Origin: JAWKZG01 sp041396125
Lineage (GTDB): Bacteria > Pseudomonadota > Gammaproteobacteria > Competibacterales > Competibacteraceae
Reading direction: 5' to 3'
Assembly: GCA_041396125.1 (NCBI GenBank)
Contig: JAWKZG010000002.1
Location: forward strand, 186,001 to 250,000
DNA length: 64,000 nucleotides
Shown: piece by piece, positions 44,628 through 53,594 of the stretch
Numbering within the stretch: position 1 is the first letter of the stretch
How the letters are laid out: each line of letters opens with the position of its first letter
The notes under the pieces: model-generated
What the model was told of the DNA's origin: nothing
Databases searched by the model: none
What the model saw: the letters and a program-made list of their open reading frames with translations, nothing else
Position numbers and translations under genes: made by a program

Positions 44628-45339
44628 GGATATTGAACTGTTCCGCGGCCCGAACCATGTCCTGAAATCGCTCAGTCTGGCAGTTCAGCCGGGCGAGATT
44701 GTGACCCTGATCGGTGCCAATGGTGCAGGCAAAAGCAGCACCCTGCTGATGCTGTCCGGCTTGTTGCCGATCCGGGCCGGTCAGGCCCGCTTCAGTGGCG
44801 GCGGGCAAACGCTCGATCTGCGTCGCAGCAAGCCGGAGGCCATTGTGCGTGCCGGTCTGGTGCAGTGCCCGGAAGGACGACAGGTTTTCGGCCGGTTGAG
44901 CGTGGCGGAAAACCTGGCGCTGGGTGCCTATCTGCAAAAAGACAAAGCGCAGCTGCGGCGCAGCCTGGAGCAGGTCTATGGTCTGTTTGACATTTTGTAC
45001 GAACGGCGACAGCAGAAAGCCGGCTCACTGTCCGGCGGTGAGCAGATGATGCTGGCTTTGGGGCGCGCTCTGATGGCGCAACCGCACATGCTGCTGCTGG
45101 ATGAGCCTTCGCTGGGGCTGGCACCGAAAATTGTAGAACAGATCTTCGAGCTGATCGCGCAGCTTAATCAGGAACAGGGCATGAGTATTCTGCTGGTCGA
45201 GCAAAACGCAATGCTGGCGCTGGAGCTGGCTTCCCGCGCCTATGTCATTGAACAGGGTCGTATCGTGCAACAGGGCGACAGCCGCACATTGCTGACGGAC
45301 TCGCGTATTCAGGAAGCCTACCTGGGGGTGATCGGGTGA
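44614..45339 (+). CDS. livF: ABC transporter ATP-binding protein (LivF type)
   Basis: 241 residues from ATG 44614, which follows AAAGGAG; the longer open frame upstream lies inside livG. Walker A GANGAGKSS, signature LSGGEQMMLALGRALM, Walker B MLLLDEPSLGLAP and LVEQN as in LivF proteins. It overlaps livG by 14 bp and livH by a GTGA junction, implying tightly coupled synthesis of the complex. Confidence 0.94.
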   Translation: MLQLEDIELFRGPNHVLKSLSLAVQPGEIVTLIGANGAGKSSTLLMLSGLLPIRAGQARFSGGGQTLDLRRSKPEAIVRAGLVQCPEGRQVFGRLSVAENLALGAYLQKDKAQLRRSLEQVYGLFDILYERRQQKAGSLSGGEQMMLALGRALMAQPHMLLLDEPSLGLAPKIVEQIFELIAQLNQEQGMSILLVEQNAMLALELASRAYVIEQGRIVQQGDSRTLLTDSRIQEAYLGVIG

Positions 45340-46229
45340 CACAGTACCTGTTGCAGCAAATCGTTAATGGTCTAACCCTGGGCAGTTTATACGCCCTGGT
45401 GGCGATTGGTTTTTCCCTGATTTACGGCATCGTCCGGCTGGTTAACTTCGCCCATGGTGATCTGGTCATGATCGGGGCTTTTACCGCGCTGGGCCTGGTC
45501 GCCAGCAATCTGCTGCCCTGGCCGTTGCTGGTACTGCTGGTGCTGCTGACAGGCTTTCTGGCCGGAGCAGCCATCGAGCGGGTGGCGTTTCATTCAATTC
45601 GCAATGCACCCATGGTGACCGGTTTTATCGTGACCCTGTCGGTATCGGTGGCGATCCAGAACGCCGCGTTGCTGATTTTGGGCGGTCAGCCGCGAAATTT
45701 TGTGTTTCCGGCGCTGTTCCGGGAACGACTGGATATCGGACCGGTCAACGTCGCAGTCATTGATCTGGTGATTCCGGTGGTGGCTTTGCTGCTGGCGGGA
45801 CTGGTACTGTTGTTTGTGCTGCGCAGCCGCCTGGGTAAAGCGATGCGGGCCGTATCGGAGAACACACTGGCAGCGCAATTGATGGGCATCAATATTAATC
45901 GGGCGGTGATGCTGGCCTTCGGGCTGGGTGGCGGGCTGGCTGCTGTCGCCGGTTTGTTCTGGGGCGGCAAATACGGCCAGATCGATCCTCTGATGGGGTT
46001 TATTCCCGGCCTGAAAGCTTTTATCGCCACCGTTATCGGCGGGGTAGGCTCGATTCCCGGCGCGTTGTTGGGCGGGTATATTCTCGGGCTGGCGGAGGTG
46101 CTGTTCGTCGGTTTGTTGCCGTCCGAGTACGCCGGTTATCGCGATGCTTTCGTGTTCGGTCTGTTGATTCTGGTGTTATTGGTCAAGCCCAATGGCTTGC
46201 TGGGCGTAGATGAAGGAGAGCGGGCGTGA
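45336..46229 (+). CDS. livH: ABC transporter permease (LivH type)
   Basis: 297 residues, starting with GTG within the livF stop (GTGA). The N-terminus LLQQIVNGLTLGSLYALVAIGFSLIYGIVRLVNFAHGDLVMIGAF is diagnostic of LivH. About eight membrane helices; the loop GKAMRAVSENTLAAQLMGININRAVMLAFGLGGGLAAVAG contacts the ATPase. It forms the channel with LivM. Confidence 0.94.
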   Translation: MTQYLLQQIVNGLTLGSLYALVAIGFSLIYGIVRLVNFAHGDLVMIGAFTALGLVASNLLPWPLLVLLVLLTGFLAGAAIERVAFHSIRNAPMVTGFIVTLSVSVAIQNAALLILGGQPRNFVFPALFRERLDIGPVNVAVIDLVIPVVALLLAGLVLLFVLRSRLGKAMRAVSENTLAAQLMGININRAVMLAFGLGGGLAAVAGLFWGGKYGQIDPLMGFIPGLKAFIATVIGGVGSIPGALLGGYILGLAEVLFVGLLPSEYAGYRDAFVFGLLILVLLVKPNGLLGVDEGERA

Positions 46230-47212
46230 GGCTGGGACCACGCAGTGCGTTTATTTTGTTTTTGCTGCTGCTGACGGGTGCGATTATCGCCACACAGTGG
46301 TTTGGCAACCGTTATCTGGAAACCCTGCTGGCACTATCCCTAATCAATGTCATGCTGGCGGTCAGCCTGACCCTGACCAACGGGTTTACCGGCCTGCTCA
46401 GCCTGGGGCATCCGGCGTTTATGACGCTGGGCGCGTATGTGGCGGTAATTCTGACCTACCCGCAGGCGCGCAAGAGTTTTATGCTGCCGGAGTTGCCGGC
46501 CTGGCTGGCCCAAACCGATTGGACGCTGCCGCCGGCTCTGCTGGCAGGTGGACTGGCGGCAGGTCTGCTGGCCTTGATTGTGGGTGCTGCGGTGTTGCGT
46601 CTGAAAACCCATTATCTGGCGGTAGCGACTCTGGGGCTGATCATTATTGTGCAGGGTTTTGCCAATAATCTGGATGGCATCACCCGCGGCGGGCGTGGCA
46701 TTACCGGTATCCCGCGGCTGGCTGATGTCTGGCTGATCGGGGCGCTGGTGCTGCTGGTGATCGCGATCGCCTGGCGGTTGAAGCATAGTTCGCTGGGGCG
46801 GGCGATGCTGGCCGTGCGCGAGAACGAACTGGCGGCCAGTTGTTTCGGTATTTCGGGTTTTCGCCTGCAGTTAATCGCGTTCGTGCTGGGTGCGATAGTT
46901 GCCGGCATGGCCGGTGCATTGACGCCGCATGTCGTAGCCGTATTGACGCCGAAATCCTTTGGTCTGATTCTGGCGTTTAACCTGGTAGCGATGGTGGTGG
47001 TCGGCGGTCAGGGCAGTATTGTCGGGGCCATTATTGCCGCGCTGGTGATCAGCAGTCTGAGCGAATTTCTTAAACCGCTGGAAGAATCGCTGGAGTTGTA
47101 CGGTCTGGTGCAGATTATTATCGCGTTGCTGTTGATCATGGTGTTGTTGTGGCGACCCAGAGGCTTGTTCGGTCTGCGCGAGCCTTGTATCAAGACCGTG
47201 CCGCCGCAGTAA
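46226..47212 (+). CDS. livM: ABC transporter permease (LivM type)
   Basis: 328 residues, GTG start overlapping the livH stop. Typical LivM segments are SLINVMLAVSLTLTNGFTGLLSLGHPAFMTLGAYVAV, ITRGGRGITGIPR and LGRAMLAVRENELAASCFGISGFRLQLIAFVLGAIVAGMAGAL. About ten membrane helices. It is the last transporter gene; the next coding region starts within about 60 bp on the same strand. Confidence 0.94.
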   Translation: MRLGPRSAFILFLLLLTGAIIATQWFGNRYLETLLALSLINVMLAVSLTLTNGFTGLLSLGHPAFMTLGAYVAVILTYPQARKSFMLPELPAWLAQTDWTLPPALLAGGLAAGLLALIVGAAVLRLKTHYLAVATLGLIIIVQGFANNLDGITRGGRGITGIPRLADVWLIGALVLLVIAIAWRLKHSSLGRAMLAVRENELAASCFGISGFRLQLIAFVLGAIVAGMAGALTPHVVAVLTPKSFGLILAFNLVAMVVVGGQGSIVGAIIAALVISSLSEFLKPLEESLELYGLVQIIIALLLIMVLLWRPRGLFGLREPCIKTVPPQ

Positions 47213-47268
47213 AGTGGCTGACCGAAGTGGCTGGACGATGTCTTACCGGCGTTAGCAAGGCTGCTTCC

Positions 47269-48843
47269 GTGTCAGCAAAAACCCTGTCTTTTGCCTTTGT
47301 ACTGCTCGTTTCATTGCTGCTGTTGTCAACGTCGTCTCGAGCCGGACCGGTGTTTGTGAATCGGGCACCAGAGCAGTCTTTCACACAGGTTTATGACGGC
47401 GGCTGGGAGCATTTCGTCGGTGGCGGGGTCGCGGTATTCGATTGTAATCAGGATCATTTTCCCGATCTGTATATTGCCGGTGGCGAAAATCCGGCCCGTC
47501 TCCTGCTCAACCGAACCGGTGCTGTCGGTGCGGCTTTACATTTTGAACCGGCGACCACGCCTGACCTGCAGCAGGTGATCGGCGCGTATCCCCTTGATGT
47601 GGATAGTGATGGCATTCTGGATCTATTTGTTCTGCGGGCAGGCACCAATTATATTCTGCGCGGGCTGGGTGACTGCCATTTCGAGAGTGCCAACGCCGCC
47701 TGGCATTTTGACAGCGCTGACCGTTGGAGTACGGCCTTTGCCGCGACCTGGGAAGCAGACCAGCAGTGGCCGACCCTGGTAGTTGGCAATTATGTTGATC
47801 GCACCAACCCGCAAGGTCCGTTCCGTGCCTGCGACAACCATGCCGTGTACCGGCCGCTGGGGCGTCGCTATACCCAAGCACAAACGCTGACACCGGGGTT
47901 TTGCGCGCTGTCGATGCTGATTTCCGATTGGGGGCGCACCGGCACGCCCGATCTGCGGATCAGCAATGATCGTCATTACTATGTGCGGGGCGGGCAGGAA
48001 CAACTGCTGCGACTGGATACGCCATTGCGTTTTTATGGACCGGAAGAGGGCTGGCAGCCCCTCAGTATCTGGGGCATGGGAATCAGCAGCCGCGATATTT
48101 CCGGCGATGGCATTCCTGAAATTGTCCTGACCAGTATGGGTGATCAGAAATTGCTTATGCTGGACAGCACTGCCGGCCAGCCGCGCTATCGTGAAGCACC
48201 GTACCAGCGTGGTGCGACCGCACACCGGCCGTATTTCGGTGACGAAGGCCGACCTTCATCGGGCTGGCATGCCGAGTTTGGCGATGTGAACAATGATGGG
48301 CTGGACGATTTGTTTATCGCCAAGGGCAATGTCGATCAGATGCCGGATTCGGCCATGCATGACCCCAATAATCTACTGCTGCAGCAGGCCGACGGGCGCT
48401 TTGTCGAGGTGGGTGACACCGCCGGTATCGGCTCGGTTGAACGCAGTCGCGGGGCCGGTGTGGTGGATCTGAATCTTGATGGCAAGCTGGATATTGTGGT
48501 CGTCAACCGGCGCGCCAATTTCGAGCTGTATGAAAACAGCAGTGCGCTCAGTGGCCATTGGTTGCAGCTTGAACTGCGCCAGCCGGGTGTCAATCGCTAT
48601 GCTGCAGGTGCCTGGATTGAAGTCAGCAGCGGCGACAAACACTGGTTTCGGGAAATCAGCATCGGCGGTGGACATGCCAGTGGTCGGGCCGGCTTCGAGC
48701 ATTTTGGCCTGGGCGCTGCGCCGACGGTTCGCTATCGTATTACCTGGCCCGATGGCGTGACCAGCGCCTGGCAGGATAGCCCGGTCAACCAGCATCTCAT
48801 TATTACCCGATCCGGTCGGGGACTGCGCCAGACGCGCCTTTAA
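47269..48843 (+). CDS. Exported FG-GAP/VCBS-repeat protein with UnbV/ASPIC C-terminus
   Basis: About 524 residues from a GTG at 47269, chosen because it puts a signal peptide first (TLSFAFVLLVSLLLLSTSSRAG). Other in-frame starts at 47227 or 47149 are possible. The mature protein is a beta-propeller with Ca-binding FG-GAP-type repeats (VFDCNQDHFPDLYIAGG, PLDVDSDGILDLFVLR, DISGDGIPEIVLTS, DVNNDGLDDLFIAKGN, DLNLDGKLDIVVVNRR). A C-terminal UnbV/ASPIC domain follows (WLQLELRQPGVNRYAAGAWIEVSSG, HFGLGAAPTVRYRITWPDG). It is probably periplasmic or surface-exposed. It sits right behind livM and is convergent with a di-haem peroxidase. Function is unknown. Confidence 0.83.
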   Translation: MSAKTLSFAFVLLVSLLLLSTSSRAGPVFVNRAPEQSFTQVYDGGWEHFVGGGVAVFDCNQDHFPDLYIAGGENPARLLLNRTGAVGAALHFEPATTPDLQQVIGAYPLDVDSDGILDLFVLRAGTNYILRGLGDCHFESANAAWHFDSADRWSTAFAATWEADQQWPTLVVGNYVDRTNPQGPFRACDNHAVYRPLGRRYTQAQTLTPGFCALSMLISDWGRTGTPDLRISNDRHYYVRGGQEQLLRLDTPLRFYGPEEGWQPLSIWGMGISSRDISGDGIPEIVLTSMGDQKLLMLDSTAGQPRYREAPYQRGATAHRPYFGDEGRPSSGWHAEFGDVNNDGLDDLFIAKGNVDQMPDSAMHDPNNLLLQQADGRFVEVGDTAGIGSVERSRGAGVVDLNLDGKLDIVVVNRRANFELYENSSALSGHWLQLELRQPGVNRYAAGAWIEVSSGDKHWFREISIGGGHASGRAGFEHFGLGAAPTVRYRITWPDGVTSAWQDSPVNQHLIITRSGRGLRQTRL

Positions 48844-48852
48844 TCGACCGTT

Positions 48853-50241
48853 TTACTCGACTGGCAAGCCGCTGGGCACCTGTTCTGGTATACCCAGACG
48901 GCCAGTCTGGCTGACGGGATCGGTCAGGGTGGCCAGGAAGGCCAGCAATTGTTCAATTTCCTGTTTGGACAGGCTTGTCGCTGGCAGTGAATTGGCGGTT
49001 GCAATAGCGGCCAGTTCTGTCGGCGAATCGAGTACCCACCAATCCTGCGCGGCCGGAAAGTCGGGCAAAATAGCCTGGCGTCGATCATAGCTATACAGGC
49101 TGGCCACAGGATCGAGGTGATGGCGTACAACCGCCGCCAGTGTGGCATAAGCTCCGGCATGACCATACGGCGCGGTCAGTGTGATATTGCGCAGACTGGG
49201 GGTGCGGAATTTGTAAATGTCTTCGATTTTCCCCGTCACACGCATACGACCGGTATCGCGCTGATGACTTTCAAAGCGGGCGTGCTTGCCCGGCCCCAGT
49301 TGTGGCATCGCAATCGCGTGAAACGCATGATCAGTCTGATAAACCCCGCTATGGCACTGGCTGCAGCCGGCTTTGCCATAGAACAACTGCAGTCCTTGCT
49401 GTGCAGCGGGTGGCAGCGACGCCTGGCCGCGCAGGTAGCGGTCGAACAGACTGTTATCGGCGCGAAACTCGAAGATCAGAAAATCGGCAATCGCATTGGC
49501 AATATCGGTAAAGCGAATATCCGCAGCCTGCTCAATCCGCTCATATGCCTGCTGAAACTGCGTGACATAGTCCGGGATCGCCTGGATGCGCCCGGCGATA
49601 ATGTCCCAGGCACCGCCTTGATGGGTCAGCAGACCCTGCCGTACAGCGGTTGAGACTGCGTTTTCCGAATAATGCCCGGCCATCTCGTCGCCGGACAGCA
49701 CCGGAAACATCGCCTGAGCTGACAGCACGCCGGTAAAACCCTGCACCATATCGTCTTCCAGCGGTGTCCGGATGCCTGCTGGCCGGGTCGGATCGGCTTC
49801 CAGCCGACCATCATGAAACAATGAACTGAACGCCGCCGCGCCAAGATTGAACAGCGCCGGGGAATTGCGGGCAATGCGTTGTTCCGGGCGGTTCTCACCG
49901 TCACTTGGGCGACGCTCCGGGCCAAGTCCCTGGCCACCCTCGCCGAAGGACAGCGAAACGCCATCCGAGGTACCGAAGCGGGGATGATGGCAGGTGGCGC
50001 AGGCAATATTTTTGTTACCGCTTAAAACCGGATCGTAAAACAACAACCGGCCGAGTTTGACCGTTGCCAGCGGCGGGGTACGGATAGCGTCAGCGGCCCC
50101 TGGCCGCGGCAAGTCGATTGCGGCAGTCGGGGCCGGTTCGCCGACTGCAGTGAGCGGACTCAGCACTACGGTCAGAAGCGCCAGGATTTTGCCAAAACGC
50201 TGTAGAGGCGGTGTCAGTCTGATGGGGGGATATCGATGCAT
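48853..50241 (-). CDS. Di-haem cytochrome c peroxidase / MauG-family protein
   Basis: 462 residues with an N-terminal signal (FGKILALLTVVLSPLTAVG). Two haem c sites are present, CATCHH and CSQCHS, as in bacterial cytochrome c peroxidases and MauG. Between them are GRLLFYDPVLSGNKNIACATC, RNSPALFNLG and LFHDGRLEADP; distal to the second, KFRTPSLRNITLTAPYGHAGAYATL. It could detoxify peroxide or make a protein cofactor. It is convergent with the FG-GAP/UnbV gene, 9 bp apart. Confidence 0.9.
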   Translation of the reverse strand: MHRYPPIRLTPPLQRFGKILALLTVVLSPLTAVGEPAPTAAIDLPRPGAADAIRTPPLATVKLGRLLFYDPVLSGNKNIACATCHHPRFGTSDGVSLSFGEGGQGLGPERRPSDGENRPEQRIARNSPALFNLGAAAFSSLFHDGRLEADPTRPAGIRTPLEDDMVQGFTGVLSAQAMFPVLSGDEMAGHYSENAVSTAVRQGLLTHQGGAWDIIAGRIQAIPDYVTQFQQAYERIEQAADIRFTDIANAIADFLIFEFRADNSLFDRYLRGQASLPPAAQQGLQLFYGKAGCSQCHSGVYQTDHAFHAIAMPQLGPGKHARFESHQRDTGRMRVTGKIEDIYKFRTPSLRNITLTAPYGHAGAYATLAAVVRHHLDPVASLYSYDRRQAILPDFPAAQDWWVLDSPTELAAIATANSLPATSLSKQEIEQLLAFLATLTDPVSQTGRLGIPEQVPSGLPVE

Positions 50242-50263
50242 ACCGGCAGCCAGCAGGATGTTG

Positions 50264-52054
50264 TTAAAGTCCCCAGACCAGTATGATTAAGGGCACCGCA
50301 ACCGCCACTACCAGTATGGTCAGGGGCAGGCCCAGGCGCCAGTAATCACCGAAGTGATAACCGCCCGGCCCCATGACCAGAGTATTGGACTGGTGCCCGA
50401 TCGGGGTCAGAAACGCGCAGGATGCGCCGATAGCAACAGTCATCAGAAAGGCGTCGCTATTGACCCCGATCTGGTTGGCGATGCCGACGGAAATCGGTGC
50501 CATGACCAACGCTGTCGCGGCATTATTGATCACGCTGGACAGGGCAATCGTCAGTAGCATGAGTACCGCCATCACCTGCATGGGGCTGAATGAAGCGGTC
50601 AGATTAACGATGGCTTCGGCAATCAGGGTGGTTGTACCGGTGCTTTCCAGGGTTTGTCCAACCGGTATCATGGCTGCCAGCAGCACGATCACCGGCCAGT
50701 CGATATCGCGGTAGAGATCGCGCAGCGGCAGGATGTCCACCAGAATATACGCGCCGATTGCGGCCATGAAAGCAATCGTCACCGGCAGCAGGCCGAAGGT
50801 GGCTGCCAGCAAAGCGATGACAAAAATACCCAGACCGATACCGGCCCGGCGCGGCTGGACAATCTGCAGATCACGTTCGGCCAGTGGCAATAGACCGAGC
50901 TCGACCAGCACGTCGTCGATAATATCGGCTTCGCCCTGCACCAGCATCACGTCGCCGGCCTGAAACGACTGATTGCGCAAGCGGCTGCGGATGGTTTCCC
51001 CTTGCCGTGCCAGCGCTACCAGACTCAGACTGCCGCGCGAGCGACGGTTGAGAAAGGCGGTATTGCGTCCCTCCAGCACTGAACCCGGTGTGACGGTTGC
51101 TTCCACCAGCCGCAGATCTTCCATTTTCAAACCCTTCAGGGCAGAGGCTTTGCTGGCCACCAGTTCCAGCCCGTTGGCATCAATCAGGGATTTCAGCTGC
51201 GCCGGATCGGCTTTCAGAATCAGCAGATCGCCGGTGCGTATCAGGCGCCAGCCGGCCGGATGGATAAACCGGTCTTTGCCCCGTACCATGCCGACAGGCA
51301 CGACCTCTTCATTGGTTTGTGCTGCAATTTCAGCCAGTTTTTTACCGACCAGTTTGCTGCCTTCCACGGCCCGCACTTCAACGATGTAATCGCTGATCTC
51401 AAACAAACGTTCTGCAGCCCGACGCCCGGTACGATGCTGCGGAATCAGCCGCCAGCCAACGGTGGCAATAAACACCACACCGACCAGGGCCACCCCCAGT
51501 CCTACCGGGGAAAAGGCAAACATACTGAAAGGCTCGCCCTGCGAATGAGCCCGGAAGTTGGCAATAATAATATTGGGTGGGGTACCGATCAGCGTGATCA
51601 GGCCGCCTAACAGTGAGCCGAACGCCAGCGGCATCAGTAAAATCGATGGTGAACGCTCGCGCCGGGCAGCTGTTGCCAGTGCTACCGGCAGCATCAGCGC
51701 CAGCGCGCCGACATTGTTCATAAAGGCCGATGCCAGCGTTACCACACCGGTCAACACAGTAATATGCCCGGCGGTACTGTGCGTGTAGGGCACCAGCTTG
51801 CTGGCGATCAGATCCACAATGCCGCAGTTGCGCAGCGCCCGGCTGATCACCAGCACCGCAGCGACTGTCACCACCGCCGGATGGCCAAAACCCTGCAACG
51901 CCTGCTCGGCGGAGATTAGTCCTGCCGCTACGACAGTAATCATGGCACCCGCCGCGATCAGGTCGTAACGCCAGCGACCCCAGGCGAATAACACTAGCAG
52001 AATAACTAGCAGGGAACACACAAGACCTTGTTCGAAGGTCATTTCTATCGTCAT
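50264..52054 (-). CDS. SLC13-type anion/sodium transporter with two RCK_C domains
   Basis: 596 residues starting MTIEMTFEQGLVCSLLVI; a start 14 codons upstream is possible. About ten membrane helices are split by a cytosolic insert (about residues 190-380) made of two TrkA-C (RCK_C) domains: ISDYIVEVRAVEGSKLVGKKLAEIA...TGDLLILKA and LVEATVTPGSVLEGRNTAFLNRRSRGSL...AGDVMLVQG. The halves contain repeated SLC13 motifs (FMNNVGALALMLPVALA, SSVINNAATALVMAPISVGIA, CAFLTPIGHQSNTLVMGPGGY). Such proteins move dicarboxylates, sulfate or similar ions with Na+. The substrate is unresolved. Confidence 0.88.
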   Translation of the reverse strand: MTIEMTFEQGLVCSLLVILLVLFAWGRWRYDLIAAGAMITVVAAGLISAEQALQGFGHPAVVTVAAVLVISRALRNCGIVDLIASKLVPYTHSTAGHITVLTGVVTLASAFMNNVGALALMLPVALATAARRERSPSILLMPLAFGSLLGGLITLIGTPPNIIIANFRAHSQGEPFSMFAFSPVGLGVALVGVVFIATVGWRLIPQHRTGRRAAERLFEISDYIVEVRAVEGSKLVGKKLAEIAAQTNEEVVPVGMVRGKDRFIHPAGWRLIRTGDLLILKADPAQLKSLIDANGLELVASKASALKGLKMEDLRLVEATVTPGSVLEGRNTAFLNRRSRGSLSLVALARQGETIRSRLRNQSFQAGDVMLVQGEADIIDDVLVELGLLPLAERDLQIVQPRRAGIGLGIFVIALLAATFGLLPVTIAFMAAIGAYILVDILPLRDLYRDIDWPVIVLLAAMIPVGQTLESTGTTTLIAEAIVNLTASFSPMQVMAVLMLLTIALSSVINNAATALVMAPISVGIANQIGVNSDAFLMTVAIGASCAFLTPIGHQSNTLVMGPGGYHFGDYWRLGLPLTILVVAVAVPLIILVWGL

Positions 52055-52154
52055 TGGATCAATATCTCCGTGATCTATCCTGTTAGCGCGAGACACAGAC
52101 TGGCTAACGCGCGGCGTAGACTACGTTAAGTGCTTATTGTCCGTCTATGGATTC

Positions 52155-52183
52155 GTGTCATGCTGGAATATCCCCGTTATAAT
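52155..52183 (+). promoter_or_regulatory. Candidate sigma-70 promoter for serS
   Basis: A perfect -10 TATAAT (52178-52183) lies 17 bp after GTGTCA (52155-52160), which matches four of six -35 positions. It would give a leader of about 130 bases before serS. That leader holds a short hairpin (52214-52220 with 52230-52236) and a run of six T (52246-52251). Confidence 0.5.
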
Positions 52184-52322
52184 CATGCGCCTGCTGGCTG
52201 CTTTATGACAGCTGTCTGGCGCGGCCGGTGCCAGACCATCCTGCGTTTTTTCGTATGACGGCGTAGAATACCCCGCCGGCAGCCTAAATTTATTGCTCAC
52301 TATACTCGGAGACTGTTTGACT

Positions 52323-53594
52323 ATGTTGGACCCTAGATTATTGCGACAAGACCTGGAACAAACCGCAGCCCGCCTGGCAACACGCGGGTTTACGCTGGAT
52401 GTGGAACGCCTGTCGCAGCTGGAGTCCCGTCGCAAAGCGCTGCAAGTCAAAACCCAGGAACTGCAGAACCAGCGCAACAGCCGGTCGAAATCCATCGGTC
52501 AGGCCAAAGCCAGGGGTGAAGACATTGCGCCGTTGCTGGCCGAAGTTGCCAGTCTGGGCGATGAACTGAAACAGGCCGAGACTGATTTGCGCGGGTTGCA
52601 GGACGACCTGGCCGAAATTCAACTCGGCATCCCCAATCTGCCGCATGAGTCGGTACCGATCGGGCGGGATGAAAGCGACAATCACGAAGTGCGCCGCTGG
52701 GGCGAGCCGAAAACACTGGCATTCGAGCCGCGCGATCACGTCGATCTGGGGGAGCCTTTACTGAGCTTTGAACTGGGTGCAAAACTGACGGGTGCGCGGT
52801 TTGCAGTCATTCAGGGTCAACTGGCGCGGCTGCATCGGGCGCTGGCCCAGTTCATGCTCGATTTGCACACCCGCGAACACGGCTACCGCGAAGTCATGGT
52901 GCCGTTCATGGTGAATCAGGATACGCTGCGCGGCACCGGTCAGCTGCCGAAATTCGAAGAGGATTTATTCGCCCTGCGCGGTGAACAGAATTATTACCTG
53001 ATTCCTACTGCGGAAGTACCGGTTACCAATCTGGTGCGCGATGTAATCGTCGATGAAGCCGAGCTGCCGCTGAAATTTGTTTGCCATTCGCCGTGTTTTC
53101 GCAGTGAAGCCGGTTCGCACGGCAAGGATGTGCGCGGCATGATCCGACAGCATCAATTCGAGAAGGTCGAACTGGTGCACATCACCCGACCGGAGCATTC
53201 CTATGCCGCGCTGGAAGAGCTCACCGGCAATGCCGAACGGGTGCTGCAGTTACTGGAACTGCCGTATCGGGTCGTGGCCTTATGCACCGGTGATATGGGG
53301 TTCGGGGCCGCTAAAACCTATGACCTCGAAGTGTGGCTGCCCGGTCAGGGCAAATACCGCGAGATTTCCTCCTGCAGTAATTGTGAAGACTTCCAGGCCC
53401 GCCGCATGCAGGCGCGCTGGCGCAATCCCGAGACCGGCAAGCCGGAACTGGTGCATACCCTGAACGGCTCGGGACTGGCTATCGGACGCACCCTGATCGC
53501 CGTAATGGAAAATTACCAGCAGGCGAATGGCTCGATCCGGGTGCCGCCGATTTTGCAACCCTATATGGGTGGACTCGAGGTCATCGCAGCATGA
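52323..53594 (+). CDS. serS: Seryl-tRNA synthetase
   Basis: Class II synthetase charging tRNA-Ser and tRNA-Sec, 423 residues. The start is MLDPRLLRQDLEQTAARLATRGF; a longer frame begins 30 bp earlier. The N-terminal coiled-coil arm (about 30-105) grips the long variable arm of the tRNA. The catalytic core has LRGTGQLPKFEEDLF, TAEVPVTNL, motif 2 CFRSEAGSHGKDVRGMIRQHQF and motif 3 NGSGLAIGRTLIAVMENYQ. GGAG precedes the ATG. pheA overlaps its end by 4 bp. Confidence 0.97.
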   Translation: MLDPRLLRQDLEQTAARLATRGFTLDVERLSQLESRRKALQVKTQELQNQRNSRSKSIGQAKARGEDIAPLLAEVASLGDELKQAETDLRGLQDDLAEIQLGIPNLPHESVPIGRDESDNHEVRRWGEPKTLAFEPRDHVDLGEPLLSFELGAKLTGARFAVIQGQLARLHRALAQFMLDLHTREHGYREVMVPFMVNQDTLRGTGQLPKFEEDLFALRGEQNYYLIPTAEVPVTNLVRDVIVDEAELPLKFVCHSPCFRSEAGSHGKDVRGMIRQHQFEKVELVHITRPEHSYAALEELTGNAERVLQLLELPYRVVALCTGDMGFGAAKTYDLEVWLPGQGKYREISSCSNCEDFQARRMQARWRNPETGKPELVHTLNGSGLAIGRTLIAVMENYQQANGSIRVPPILQPYMGGLEVIAA

